Under the pieces are notes generated by a model. The model made no database searches, was not told where the DNA came from, and was given only the letters and a program-made list of their open reading frames with translations. A DNA stretch of 64,000 nt, taken from NCBI GenBank assembly GCA_949152475.1, contig OX424567.1, positions 21,043,402 through 21,107,401 on the forward strand. Reading direction: 5' to 3'. Shown here piece after piece: positions 43,601 through 57,700 of the stretch. This stretch comes from Terebella lapidaria. Lineage: Eukaryota; Annelida; Polychaeta; Terebellida; Terebellidae. The position numbers were made by a program, and so were the translations under genes. Within the stretch, counting starts at the first letter, position 1, and each line of letters starts with the position of its first letter.

Positions 43601-46600
43601 ACTGAAGCTGTTTAAACATACCATGCTGCTTATTGTACATTGAAATGTTATTTGGCGTGCTATTAGTCTGAGGGCCTTCAAGATGCCATGCAATATTTTC
43701 ATCGGAACCAGCCAAGCAAGATAATAACCAAGTTGCTTCTGAAGTTGATATTGATGTCTCGAACTATGACGTAAATTTTGAAAGGGGGAAAAGAAGACGG
43801 TGTCATTGATGCACCCCTAATAAGCCCGAACAGTGGTGCTTAGTACGAAACAGAATTTGTTCGAAACACATTTGTGTTGTTTCGAGGATTCCCAAGCAAA
43901 TCGAACTTTTAGATATTCGTGTAAAAACCGTTGTAACTCTAGAACCATACTCTACATTACGTCATGAAGTTTTTGGAAGTAAAATTCGTAACTCAAGATG
44001 TCTCCTGTATTGAAGCTATCGTGTTCGCTCTTAACTTGTGGTCATGCAGTGCAATTTGTGAATCAAATTTTACTGTCATTTGGTAAAAGCTGTCCCGCTG
44101 GTTTAACACTCACGCGTGAGCAGTTCAACATTTATGGGAGGACAACACGCAGGAATACATTTTTTATAAACCACAACATCCCAAGACCTACTAACATAGT
44201 ATAACTCCAGAAAACACACTTTTTTGTTCAACAATTTATGTCAAAATCCACACCCAACTCTACCAAATCTGGAAGATGAGTTGAATGGACCCCGTGTGGG
44301 ATTATATCTCTGACTTTGATATTTCCCAGCATCCATGGCATGCACATGTATTTGTATACCGAATCTCTGTTACGGGTAACTATTATGTTATGCAAAGCAC
44401 GTGCCTTCCATTATAGAAGTATATATTCCATAATGTAAGAGATAACAGACCACGCTTTGTGTTTGCTGTGAAAATAGATTTTGTTTTTATGATGCCATGG
44501 CAGCACCAAAATAGAAAGTTTTCAGGGAATTGTACTCGATATACCGTTCCGTTCACCACAATTTGTTTGTCAGTTGTGAATCGGAATAATTCAAAATTTG
44601 CTTTTTTTAGCGTGATATTTTATGATTCCATCCATACAATACACAAAAAACTGCACCATACTTTATATAAACGCTAACTACCTCAAAAATGGCGCGAGCA
44701 ATGCAACGCAATAGGCAAAATTCAGACCCGTGTCTTAATTTACCCGCGTTCTTGACTTACCAGCCCCTTAAAAATACAATAATAATAAGCTCTTTCTGTA
44801 TGGACAAGAACATAACTGACATCAATGCAATGTATCCACAAAACCTCAAAGTTGATGACTCTACGTAAATGTTCCACAATCACGCAGATCTCGCATTTGT
44901 CGCGTGCGGAGAAGATCCCCCTGAAAAGAGTGATTTATAGCACCACTGGCGATTTGAAAGAAGCCATTGGATAAAGTGAATACAATTAGGCCGTGACCCG
45001 TAGCGACATCATTTAACATTTCCCGTTCGCTAGCTCTGACATAACCCATACAGTGAGCAAAAATCTTCGGTAATCCTAAACGTCATCGTAAACTGTACCA
45101 CTAGGCAGGGGGTATAAGTCTCAGGTTAGGCGGGGTATTCGTCTGTATACCCTATGCATACAGAGGTATGCATATATATGATCAATCCTTCGGATTGTAC
45201 GTGACCGTTAGTGCCTCGTTCTGCCACTTTGTACGTCCATTTCGTGAAATTTGAGACATAAGGTGCGACAATATAAGTTTTGAGGAATTTAGGATTTTTT
45301 CTAAGTTTACAACCTTCAACTAGTCTAGTTGTCTGTCGAAACTTTTGAAGGGGGTTTGTTGTTTAAAAGTGGAACAGAAACAAACATGGTTGTTTTGACA
45401 CGAACACCCAGTGTCCAATCTTTTTGGAAATGTTCACTAAATGAGCTAATTTTTCGAGGAATGCTTTTGCGCTTTTTGAGATGAACAATCTCGATGCTCT
45501 AACGAATCCGTACACAGGCCTGATTATATATAAAACATTTTCCTCGAAAATGGTGAATCGTTGGTAGTTGTTGACCAAAGTTCAAACGCTAATTCTAGAC
45601 CAATCAACCGGTTCTCTTCGGTGTATATTAGTGTCGTACTTGGATACGTGCGCCCAAGTTATTACCTTTCGAAATAAAAATAATAACATACGGGCGCCAT
45701 TTGATATTTCCCGTTGTTGTGGAACAAGGCCACGGGTGGTATTCACAAGTTCTTTCTGGACAATTCCTAAGAGTGAAAAATGGACATTGTTCCATGAACA
45801 AAATGTCGCGCGTCTTAGAAAACTTACAGTCACGACCTATTGTATTGGTCACACCTCTCAATTGTCTGATGGGAAGAGACTCACACCTCCCTGTCATTCA
45901 AGAGTATTCAATTTACTCCGTAAGGTGCGTCGAAATTAGGAAAACAGACTCGCAAGTTGCCAAGTTGACGGTGATTTTACCGAGTGCCACCCACCGATCG
46001 AGCACCAACATCTTCAACCAAGAGAGTCTCAAGATAACAAATACAGACTCCATAGAGACAGAGAGTGCATCGCATGGGCAGACTTTCCCACTGCAAATAA
46101 GTGTTGGCATTGTTTGACTAAAAGTAAAAGTGCATTCCGTAATGTCTGCCCGATGTGCTAAATAGATTGGATGAAGTAGCTGTTTGAAAGGACTTTTTAT
46201 TATGGGCAATGCGATTTTTCACCTCGACCAATTGCCTATTTACTTATAATTTTCAAAGGCGCGTTAAGTAGCCTAATAATGGTCATGTCCGTGGCTTCGA
46301 TATCGTCAAACACCTGGTTAGGCGCTGTTGTTTTGTGCTTTTTTCCGAGGCAAAACACCGAACAAAATGCTACACAGCCAACTTCTCAAGCACCCCTGCT
46401 CTGAACGTGTCGTGCACGGTCAAATAAAACACGAATAAATTATGTCGTCGGTGTTGAGAAATAAAGCCATCCATTATGCCCGCGAAGCCACACAGGGAGT
46501 TTTAGTCATTATCTTCGTATTTGTCTGCTTTTCCACAAAATAGGATGGACATGTATCTTGAAGAAAGTGCAATGATAATTGACCTTGCTTGAATGTATAT

Positions 46601-49600
46601 GTATATCGCTAAATACAGCACCCATTTTGCCATCGAATGGAATTAAATCTGCACTTACACATCGAAAAGCAGTCTTTGTATTTCGACTAACAATTTGAAC
46701 ACTCTGAAATAAAGCCCCGCTCACTGTGCCTCATGTGACAATTATTGAGCCACTGATTTTACTACATGACTTCTCTCTACGCACCTACGAACTCTAGAAA
46801 TGCGTCCAGCCGTAGGGCAACTTGCATCAGCAATCTGCACAATTAATTAAATGATCCATTCGACGACCATCAAAATTCACTTAGGGACAGATAATTAAAC
46901 AATCATTTGTAGGAGAAACACTTCCCTTTGATGTCACTGTCTTTGAAAATTTATGGCCGAACGGTATTATAAAGCTGCCATATATAATGAACATTATATT
47001 CTGAGAATGAACCTTACCACACACAGGCATTCAAAGGCAATGACAGATCATTCGAACGTTGTTTTGGACACAATTGAGCTGGGAATGGAATGTTCATACT
47101 TGGATCAATCTTACTGGTAATGAATAGGTCTTCATGTATACGTTTGACAATTTTGATTTCAATAATTTCTTTCTATGATAGATATATGGAGCTGGACCAA
47201 TAGCAGTAGGCAATGGCTCGGCTCCAGTAGTAGGGTAATCGGCCGCCCGGTCAAATGGCAAATCCAAGTGAGCTGAACATGTTGCCCCGTTCGATACAAC
47301 TGGAGATCGATCAGGAATTAAGCAAACCTTGCCGATATTATTGACCTATCCATTGGGAGGAGAAATAGATACCGCTAACACTCCATGGCTGTGGGGTTGT
47401 CACACACATAGAGGCACATCTTGAGGCAGTCTCTTTAGCTTCCTTGACTTGAATGCCTCTGGTACGTAGGGCAAAGCAGCGACAGAAAGTCGCAATGCAC
47501 ACAAAAACCAAAGACGACAGGTCAAAGATGCTTTTATCCGTTGACTGTCAAGATTACTGGAGTAGCTCAATTGAGATTTTGACAGACATACTGATACAGA
47601 AATCTTAAAGATAGAAAAAAGGTAGCAATGCATAAATTCTCAAGGACACGCCAAAACAAAATGATATGACCATGTGCTGTATTTTTGTACGTTGCTCAAC
47701 AGAGCACCGGCTCGAGCAGCCAGAACTCCATTTAACCTTCTGTACCTGTATCTCTAGGTCGTGTTTTATAATTGCAGTATTGCGTAACACTCATCCGGAA
47801 GTCCCACGATTCAAAACACCGACCGAAACCCATAAATCATTGCGGCGACTAGACTTGCTCTTGGGCCGTGTGCTTGCGTATATCATATCCAGACTCCTAT
47901 GAACAAATAAACACATTATTGTACCCTTTTACCTCACATACCAACGCGTTGTAAATCATGTGGGAACTCGGGGAAAGTGACATTTCGCCTTTGAAGCAGG
48001 CGTGAACTTGGTTACGAAACCAATGAAGACGTCGATAAAACGAACGCGTTCACAGATTAAGATGCTACCTTGTTGATGACGTGACGCTGGCAATTAGCTG
48101 CGAGGAAACGAGGGGCTCTAATGAAGGAGGAACGAAAGTTGTGTTGTATTTGAGTGGAGGAAAATGACTTTTACCAACGATCTTTCTGGTGCAGTATAAA
48201 ATGGAGTACAAAGTAAAAATCACATTGCCTGGTTTGTGATCTTTACTTGGAACATTTTATGACAAATATTCTATATTTAGATATGAAAGGTGCTTTCCTT
48301 TCAAGGTTACAATGCATTCCACAATGAAATAGCACAGAAAAAAGCTCGACTTAAAATATGTAGATGTCCGTCGAACCCATGCGTGGGAGATCAAAAAGAT
48401 ACAACTTGGAAAACGAGCGCTAGTCATTATCGACTGACATACGACTTTGCTTATGAGGCGTCTGCAAGCCTGCTGATGGCTATCTGCACGATATGAAAAC
48501 CTGATATCGACGGGCAACATGTCCTTATGTGCTAATTAATAGTGTAAGGTCACGGCGCTTGGACGGTCGAGGCACGAGCGCATGGGTCAGGCTGAGGTGC
48601 CAATGTATGCTTCTATGGGGACACGCCGCTACTTGGGTGAACTGGCAAACTGGTGGAGAAAACGTTGACCCAACGTGACATGTAACGTCAAAATCTGGCG
48701 GAAGGTGTGGTGCGATGTTTATCAACTTTTTTGGTGTTTTACCGCATTTTTAAGCTGTTCGTTTTTGGATGGAATGGAGGGTGGGGCGGTGTTCCAGCAT
48801 ATCGGTCAATGGTTATAAATAATATGGTTGTATCAGTGTCTCATACTCGTTTTTTATCAACATCATGGCGTTGGTCAGTATGTTTGTATATCCAATATTT
48901 ATTCCAATATAAGTAACCTTTCGTGAAGATTCGCCAATATTGCTTTTCAATCTCGCCCAAAATCGTCTAAAAACATACTGGAAAAATGGTTGAAGTATCG
49001 ATAGCATATTGCAATATATGTATCAATCTTGAACAATTTTAAACGTCCTGGTAGACAACTTCAAGCGATATAAAGTCATAGAACCAAAGTAATTTCCCGC
49101 AACTGTAGTGAAATATTCGCAACTCAAGTGCGACTCGTCCGAAATATTTCCACTAAACGTAAAGTTCACGAGGGTATTAATGGCTTCTGAGTTTGGCGAG
49201 AACAGACAAATAATGGTCCTATTCTGCCGCTCGTGGATATTCTCGATAGTTTCAAGTTTCACGACATTATGTATTCTGTTCATTTTGTTTACTTTGGAGA
49301 AAGAGCCATGATGACTCGGTCATTCAGCATACCATGGCGGCTATTTGAATGGAGGTGTGACGTACCTACATTTAACAGACCGCATCCCAAAGCAAGCCAT
49401 TATGGGCCTAATGATCATCGTCAGAGATGTCTACATTTCTTATATGTATTTTGTCCAGGGCGACACCGAGGACAGAAAGCAGAGAGAGCGAGAGAAGAAA
49501 AAAAACCCAACAAACTTCGCGCACACGTTGAGGAGGCAAAAAAAATCTTTGATATAAATATTAATGGGTAGCAAGGAATTAGACGTTAATGACGAATCGC

Positions 49601-51203
49601 GACGTTTTACAACATACCATATCTTTGTACGGGTAACTTCACTTTATTTTGCACTTGTGAACGTGTAATTGACATTTATGTGGACATCACAACGGTGATT
49701 TTTCGCATGTGTTGTGTTTGACAAAGAGAGGCGTGAATTATACCACAGAGCCGATCTGAAGAAATTCTTTACTACCTTGTGCACACAAAATGCTAACCCT
49801 GGAATTCGCCTCGGGTGTCGTGAATAAATGTGGATTTTTGTATAGTGTGACTTAATTGTATGGCCCTCATCTGCTTTAAATACCTGCATTTTGGAATTGG
49901 TTTGTGTTGAGTTCAAGTGATATGGGAATCCTGGATAAGTGGCCAAAGAAAACATAAACATGTAAACATGCGTACAAAAACGTCGGAATTATGCTGAACA
50001 TCCAGATGTTTCAAACCTTTTTATGATGTGCATATCCAGGCCATATATAGCGTGTCAAAACCGACAACATCTCTAACGTTTCTAATGTACAGTAGTTATA
50101 CAATAACCTGGAACACCTACATAAAATATCTTATGAAATTGCTACAGGTAGCGTACATGTTGTGGGTGTAGCTCATTGGAACTACCTGAGAAATCTACCG
50201 GCCAGTTGATTTCAAATCATACTTCCGAGTTCAGAAGTGCCGCATTATTGTAGTTTAGGCTCTTTGGGCTATAGTAGTGATTACAACAAATTCGAATGTT
50301 TACTTATGGAATGTTGCTCGTTCTCCAGAAATCATACTGGTATTGAAATGGTGGATGAAATGTAGGCCAGAAATATTTTCGAATATTGAGTGCATTTCAT
50401 TTTATACAATGTGGATATATGGGTCTTGTTTTGTTATATATCGCTACCAATTTATACAGTTCACGAGAAAAAAACTTCATTCCTTCATTCGATGCAAAAA
50501 CTGTATGATAAATATACATCTTACACATCGCGATGTGTCATATTCACTTCACAACTATCGCAATATGGGAATGTATTTCTTGCACTAAATGAAAGTTCGC
50601 GTGTTAGGTACAGGTTTTTCCACAATTAATTTTGCACTCCCACTGAGAATATTGAACTATAAATGTCTCAAAACTGTGCTCCTATTTAAACCTAGATACG
50701 CTTCAGAGAAACGAGTAGTTCTCAATTGTTTTTGAGAAGGGGCAGACGTTTTCAAATTTTGCCCGAATTACCGACACAAGTGTATTGTTTTGTCGGTACA
50801 ACTGATTTCACACACGGCCTGCCCCTGGTGACACCAGTGTGGTTTGGGATGAAAATATTTTATTATCGGGCTTTGTTTCTGTTTCATGATTGTTTCATTT
50901 TGGGGGTTTAATTGATTTCATTCAAAATTTGTTGTACCAATCAGTAGTGTGCATTATATTTGTTGAGTATTATTAGCTGAGATGTTAAGGACGTCATCCA
51001 GATCTTAATACTTGATATCATACGTTTCTAGCATTGTGGAAATGATTATATCATATGAGAGTAACATTCGGGGAACATGTAGTTTTGGCGATATGGGACC
51101 CTGAAAACTTACATACATATTCTTAATCCTCGAAGATGTTGAAAAATATGTTCAACCGAACTTCACCTCGACCCTGGGTTGCCAGTTCGAACAACATACA
51201 TCT
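37601..51203. other. Gene-poor stretch, 13.6 kb
   Basis: I found no protein family, tRNA or rRNA. All open frames are below about 140 codons, overlap on both strands and have no recognisable motif. A T/G low-complexity tract (about 38284-38352, TTTTTTTG repeats then long G runs) is the only notable block. Distal regulatory DNA is possible but not visible by eye. Confidence 0.5.
38284..38352. repeat. Low-complexity T-run/G-run tract
   Basis: Runs of T broken by single G are followed by two G runs of about 10-12 separated by TTGC. The G runs could form a quadruplex on this strand; similar runs are at 1621-1632, 7743-7751, 7907-7917, 8031-8046, 32752-32762 and 33457-33467. Confidence 0.8.
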
Positions 51204-51210
51204 ATGCCTG

Positions 51211-51856
51211 TACGGAAGCGTAGAAGGGCCACCCAGTAAAATTATTTTTTTTAAATTCCCGACTTAGTAACTCGATAATATCGACTTAGTATCTCGACTT
51301 AAATCCCAGCACATGGTGTATAGTCTGCCTGTGCATATACATAATGAGAAAACAAATAAACATTACTGATTTTATATGAGAGTCAAATACTCTTAGAACT
51401 CTAATATGTAATTAATGTAATTGATATTTACATCAGAGGGGAAAGTTTTCATTTTAGATATCATTTATTCCAATGTTCACACGGGGACATATACGCCAAT
51501 TGACACAGTCGTTATTGGTTACCCACGTACATTATACATTCATGTACACATGGGCTGGACAACCCTGATATATTAAGTCGATATTATCGAGTTACTAAGT
51601 CGATATTATCAAGTTACTAACTCGATATTATCGAGATACTAAGTCGATATTATCGAGTTACTAACTCGGGAATTTAAAAAAAATAAATCCTTCCTGTGCC
51701 TGTTCCACGTTTAAGTCGATATTATCGAGATACTAACTCGATATTATCGAGTTATAAGTCGATATTATCGAGATACTAAGATGATATTATCGAGCTACTA
51801 AGTCGGGAATTATAAAAAAAAAAAAATTTCCTTGGTGGCCCTTCTACGCTTCCGTA
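51211..51856. mobile_element. 646 bp TIR element with internal TCGATATTATCGA repeats
   Basis: A perfect 23 bp terminal inverted repeat begins TACGGAAGCGTAGAAGG (51211) and ends with its complement at 51856. It is flanked by the 7 bp direct repeat ATGCCTG (51204-51210 and 51857-51863). Inside both ends are AAATTCCCGA-type sequence and multiple palindromic TCGATATTATCGA units separated by ACTAAGT or ACTAACT, about ten on the right and two on the left in inverse orientation. A second partial end lies at about 51665-51715. There is no coding capacity. It is a non-autonomous DNA transposon; the superfamily is not certain. Confidence 0.85.
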
Positions 51857-51863
51857 ATGCCTG

Positions 51864-54751
51864 TGCCTGTCCGCTGACCTAATCAGTAGAGTTACATCAT
51901 ATGGACTTAACTATCTTCTTGCATTTTTGTAATGTTCATACGTCCACGAGCCACTTATCACATTTGAGTTTTCCTTCTTCTTCTCTCTTCTTGTTGAAGT
52001 TAGACCAGGGACTGATTCATCGTTTTCACAAAAGTTTTCCCCTTTGAAGCAGACATTAAATTCCAGGGAAGGCCTGACGCCACTTTCTCCCCATAAAATA
52101 CATCGCCATGTTTAGATCTCGGAACATCGTGCACAAATTCAACACTCACAAACTTTTCCAATTTTTTTTCGAATCTTCGCACAGAAAATATTGCCCTGCA
52201 AACCCACAAGATATAAGTCAGGTCTAGGTGTTTCTTTTGGAAAGAGTAGTTCAAAATGGAAAAAAAAATCATGATAGTTTTACTGCGATTTTCCATGTCA
52301 TAGCATGCTCGAAACGCTTCGCAATGATTATCCCTGACAGACCTGTTGCACAGGGGGAACTGTTATATGTCATATGTAAACATATGACCTGGTGTCATAC
52401 ATGTATCATTCATATTCATAATGGGTATGTTCGGTTGAATACGAAACGCTGCATTTTAGGCTGAATGAGGGGGCATTCGAAATATTGTACCTTATCATTA
52501 AAATTTCTTATCGATTTAAAATTTTACAGAACATTCAACATTTTGCCCAATATTCCCAACTTCAATCAAATTGATATTGATTAGAATGATCAAAATATTG
52601 GTAATGGATTGAAATACTGAATAGTATCGAAGAAATTATGTTCATCGCGATATGAACGTCTCCGTGTCACGTGACGGTTCCTCAACTCCACAACGATTCC
52701 TGGAGAAAATCAGCATATTGTCTTCGTGATTCCAGATATTGTCTGTTCCTTTTAGTTCTGCGGAACGTCCGATATGTATCGTGCATATCTTCTTGCAGAT
52801 CAGCGACAGTTTTGAATAACTTAACATGCGACTGTCAGAGAAGCCGCGGTTTTACCAAGAATCCGCCATGAAATCGAAACAATCATTTATCATGGACTTA
52901 GATAGAGAATGCTAAATGTAATATTATATTGACATAGCCAAGATTATCAGATAATTATGTCCAGAAGAATATGTCATAAATACTTAATTAGGCCTGGTTA
53001 ATGTACTTGTACCTTGGTGTAATGTTCAACAAATTTCTTCCGTCGCAAGTAATTTTTAGATATCTTCATTATCTGAAGATATCTGTATCAGTGAATACAG
53101 CCTCTTGTATGGCATCAATGTTGTGCTGCCCAACCGTGCTTTGACACAACACTTAGGTAACTTGTTGCATTCGGTTGATATCAAGATTAACTCTGTTGAT
53201 GGTATCATGGGATCTAAAAGGTGTGATCTCACTCTACCGCCTTCACGCCTTGACTTTGAAAGGTATGCCAGAGAGAATGCGTTCGCTTATTGAACAGGCG
53301 AAAAGAATATGTTGGGATAAGAGTTTTGGCTGCCGATCAGAAGCAAATTAGAAGTCGTTGGCGAAACACGCGCCAATTGAGGGTCGTTGTGAACAACGCT
53401 CCGCGACAGGGAATCGATTGCCAACAGTGGTATCTTGTTACCACCGTAGGTAACAAGTCAAGTGTGAGACGTGTCAAACGTGATGATTTATCACCAATGC
53501 TCTTTCCTTCACAGTGGCTTGCCAAAGATGGATTGATTCTTTGTGGTTTTCCCCCAGGTTTTGACCACACATTACGATATAGTAACGTGTAGGCATGCCG
53601 TCAAATTGCCGTTAGCACAACATCGGATAAGCAGAGTGTATTCTATTCTCTTTAGGGTCTTTGCTGATCTCAAAATCCCAGAGAGGAAAATTGACTTCTT
53701 GCAAGTCTATCTGTATTTGTGAGCTTTACAAACTAGGAGAATTTTCGCTCATCGTGTTCTCCTTTTATGAATGATTACAATTGATGCCCTAAAGGTCCTA
53801 ATACTCGAAGGACAGGCAATGTGACGTATGTCAATCCGAATGGAACGATTTTGGGACAGGCAATTTATATTTTATGCAAATAGTGTCGTGTTCCCATCAT
53901 ACATATATGCGAAGATCTTCATACAATTCACATAAATATGGACTCTTCCGTTGTGTTTCTCAAATAGTCCTCATCGCTTTAAACATCTGGTAACAAAACG
54001 CTGCTATACCCTCCAATAAGTATTTCAAAAAGTATAATAGCAATGTTCTGTCCTGGTATTTTTCAAAGTAAAACTATGATAGCAATATTCTTTATGTGCC
54101 ATAAGAGGAATTTTCCATCCATGTCTCTCTTTTCTCTTTCAGAAGACCACGGACGAGAAAGTATCTGATTCAGCACAGATTGTCATGTGCAAAGCCCTAC
54201 GGTATCAAAACATCATAACCAACTCTATCCCGTATTATCGGATATCTCATGGTAAAAACACAAATACCAAAAATGGATTAGGGGTTCGTTCTCACCAAGT
54301 GATGGGCTTATCAATGGAGTGCAAATCCTAGAAGCTCCATCGGGGCAGATTTCGTGGTCGGCTCGAGGAAGATCGAGGTGGATTCCGATCAATAACTTGG
54401 GAAGGAATCGATAGCAAATAGCATCTCTCAGAGCTGCTGACGACAGATCACAGAACGTGGGTGCAAAGCTGGATTAGGACAAACGGGCAGGAGGCTAGAA
54501 GAGGAGACAGACTCTGAACGCACTGCCTGTGCATTGCATCGCAACTCCTTCGCGACCATGGGACTTCACGTGGGCTGACTGGTGCTTTGACCGGTGGGAA
54601 AGTGCTTCAGATTCAATTAAAGTGTGGAGTAGAAACCGAAATAAAGTGAAAGATTGTTTGCAGAAATTTGTCGTGCAAAACCAGGCACGGAAATCTTACT
54701 AGCGTTTTATTTATAATAGCAAGCTTGCTTAGGGCAGAAAAAAGGACAAGT
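51864..54751. other. Intergenic region before the C1q gene
   Basis: No recognised gene. Two adjoining short open frames (53105-53293 and 53290-53592) have no motif I can name. The promoter and any leader exon of the C1q gene should be in the last part; nothing definite is visible. Confidence 0.4.
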
Positions 54752-57700
54752 ATGGATAACCTGTATGCTGTGTTGATCGTGATGGCCCTTGGCTGTTGTT
54801 CCACTCTCACAACCGCGGACTCCGAAAATACATCTCCCTTTAAGGAGAACCGTAAGTCTCGGAACAGGCGAAACGATTACTGCGAGCTGGAGATACACTG
54901 CCATGGACAGCCTGAGGTGGAAGTTGGACAAGTGCGCACGAGTGGGGGCCAGAACGAAGCGACTGAGGTGATGGGGCCGGTCACGCTGCCCATACGGGGA
55001 CCTCGTGGTCGACAGGGTCCTCCCGGCGAGAAGGGGGAGCGGGGCAGTGATGGTATCTCCGGACAACCCGGCTTGCCAGGTGAGACAATTGAATAAAACC
55101 GGTGCTTCTCTGATGGGATTCAGTTTTCTTGTCAAATGCACGGTATTGTTATGCCATATGACTTGTATCACAATCACATGTGTAAAGTCTGATATATGAC
55201 CTAATGTGAAAGACATGCGCCTATGAAATTTCACCCCGCAATACCAGTGAGATTTCAATATACATGTGTTATGCGAGTTACTTACCGTATAAAGATATAG
55301 AACTCGCAAGACTTGGTTGTAACTATAATGTCTTTATTGTTACTAGAAATATTATCTTTGTTTCAGAACATTTTGAGCTTTGTTAGCTTCCAATAAAGCA
55401 CATGGATTTATCAAAGCAATTTGACATGAATTATACCGCTTTACAGTTCAAAACCTATGGTATTTCGTACTGTACGAAATATTGTACTTGGTTTGATCTC
55501 GATAATATTCTCTCCGAGTAGTTCAGAACAGCAGCGCAACACAAAAATAGTATATCAATAACGAAGCTGGTTAACCGATGTGTTTATACTTGTTAATTAA
55601 AGGTTATACAAACACAGAATGATGCAACATGCGATCTGTTTCCAATAGTCTACTTAGCACGCAATTATGAAATCCAAACAAAATTGCGCGCTCTTGAAAA
55701 TGTTTGCATTTCTCGCCAAAACATGAATTTTTTTGTGATCGATTTCTTTCTACTGGCCTCTGAGAGCGGTGAAATGCCAGAGGGGATTTTGTGTTTCATC
55801 TTTCGATACACAACTGCCGGCAATTAAAGACTAGTGTTCCCCCAATGTGGAATCTATTAGGTTCATTTGTTAAAGCTTAAACCGGTTTGTTTTAACTCTA
55901 CATACTAGAAAACACCGTAGACCCAATATGTACCAACTGCTTGTTTTTATAGATCTTTTTGGCTAAAGAGGGACTGATTTGCAACACAATTGTGATATTT
56001 CCTTTTTCATAACAACCTTCAGAAATTACAGTGGTATTTTAGACATCTAATTACGCAACGCCATCACATTATATTCAAAACTGCAGATACGTTCCGAATG
56101 CTGTAATTCCGTGGAATGATTCCCAACCAATGTGTTTTAAGTTGATTAATTTCCCGTCATAAATCAAACGGGAAGGCGGCATAAATTGTCTTTTGGTACC
56201 AAAATGCTTGGAGACAATGAGCCTTTCTCCCCATTATGGAAATATACGATTTAATTAATTTGACCTCAGGTGACCTTCATTGACTTTTATGTCAAGGTTA
56301 TATCCACATTACGAGGCATGTATTGACCATAGGGGCAAATTGGGAAAGCGTAAGTTTGTATTATGAGCGTATATAAAAGAATTGCGTTCATTTGGTGCCA
56401 TTTTCATTACCTTTATCGAACTTTACCTTAGACAACACTGAGTGTTCAATGTGAATGCGTTTTTGGAAATGAAAAATGGAGGTTCAACTGGGACAAAAAA
56501 ATATTTTTGGAAGACATATAGATAAGATTTTGTTTATACTTTCTATGGCTGTGACTCCAGGGATTTATACATCCATTTCTTCAAGCCGTTCATAGTTCAT
56601 AGTCCCGTTCCTAGCCATTCATAGCCCCCTGCGTCCCAGCCATAACCGAACTGGCTTGTTGGTGAGGGAACCGACCAAAGATGCACCTCAGATTAACCGA
56701 TACTCATGTAATATGTGAATAATTGTATGGTTTTGCCTGGTTTTTCGTTGTTAAATTATTTTAATTTACAATTTCGATAAGAGTGTAATTCTACAGTAAG
56801 TAATGATGATATACATCATAACCTACATTGTAACTATTTCGAAGAAACATTGCTGATTTGAAGAGTTCAATGCTCGTCATACGAGCCCACATGTATATTG
56901 TTTCACTATTGTTCTCCCATTTCATGAAATTTTTCGCCATTCAAACTGAAATACTGAGTGCGATATTGGCCGTTTGATACTACGCGACTAGCCTGATATT
57001 CAAAAGCCTATGGCACATGCTCACTGCAGAAGGGTGATTTATTTTCGCGAATTCACAAAGTGCAAATTATATCGTCCCATATTTCTAAACAATCGTTCGG
57101 TAGATGTGTCATTTGCGTGAAAGTTCACGAGGTACCAGAATTCAATTTCACCCTGCGTAGATCGTCCGTTCAATCAATCTTGCTCGAACAACCCCGTAAT
57201 TTCAAGCAGTGTGTCTTCAGAGAAATACACATGTTTACAAAACAGCAGCCTTGAGAGTAGTGTTTATTTTTGACGGGTATTGTCACTGCTTGGTCAGGAC
57301 TGGTGTCATCTTGGTTAATTTGTCGTTTCGTGGGTCACGGCAAGGCACGGGTGGTTTTTGCCCCATAGGGTGAAAGTCGGATGAACGATGTCAAATTCTT
57401 GTAGATTTTCGAACGAGAAAATAGTGTTGCATGTAGGACGCAAGTTGCTTTAGAGTTTCACACATGATTCGCTCTTTACTGGACAGTAGCTATACAGGCG
57501 TGTATATAGGATCTCATAAATATGTCCTAGCACATTTCATATCAATAAATATCAACATATTCGTTGGTGATTCGTAGATACATTAAAAGCAGTATCACTA
57601 TTATAGTGTGAGCAGTAACCACTGACGGATGCGTGGTCATTTTTTGCCGTCGGGTGTGATCCGAAAAACGGTAGCACATTGTCCATACACTCTGAATTGA

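Noticed and set aside
45568-46117. Overlapping 120-140 codon ORFs on the + strand
   Set aside because: They overlap each other and reverse-strand frames of similar length, with no recognisable domain and no splice support.
49233-49571. 112-codon ORF ending in a Lys/Glu-rich stretch
   Set aside because: The charged end comes from an A/G-rich low-complexity run; no start context or homology.
53105-53592. Two adjoining ORFs that might be a broken gene
   Set aside because: Neither part shows a family motif I can name, and joining them needs a frame change without evidence; left as unannotated.
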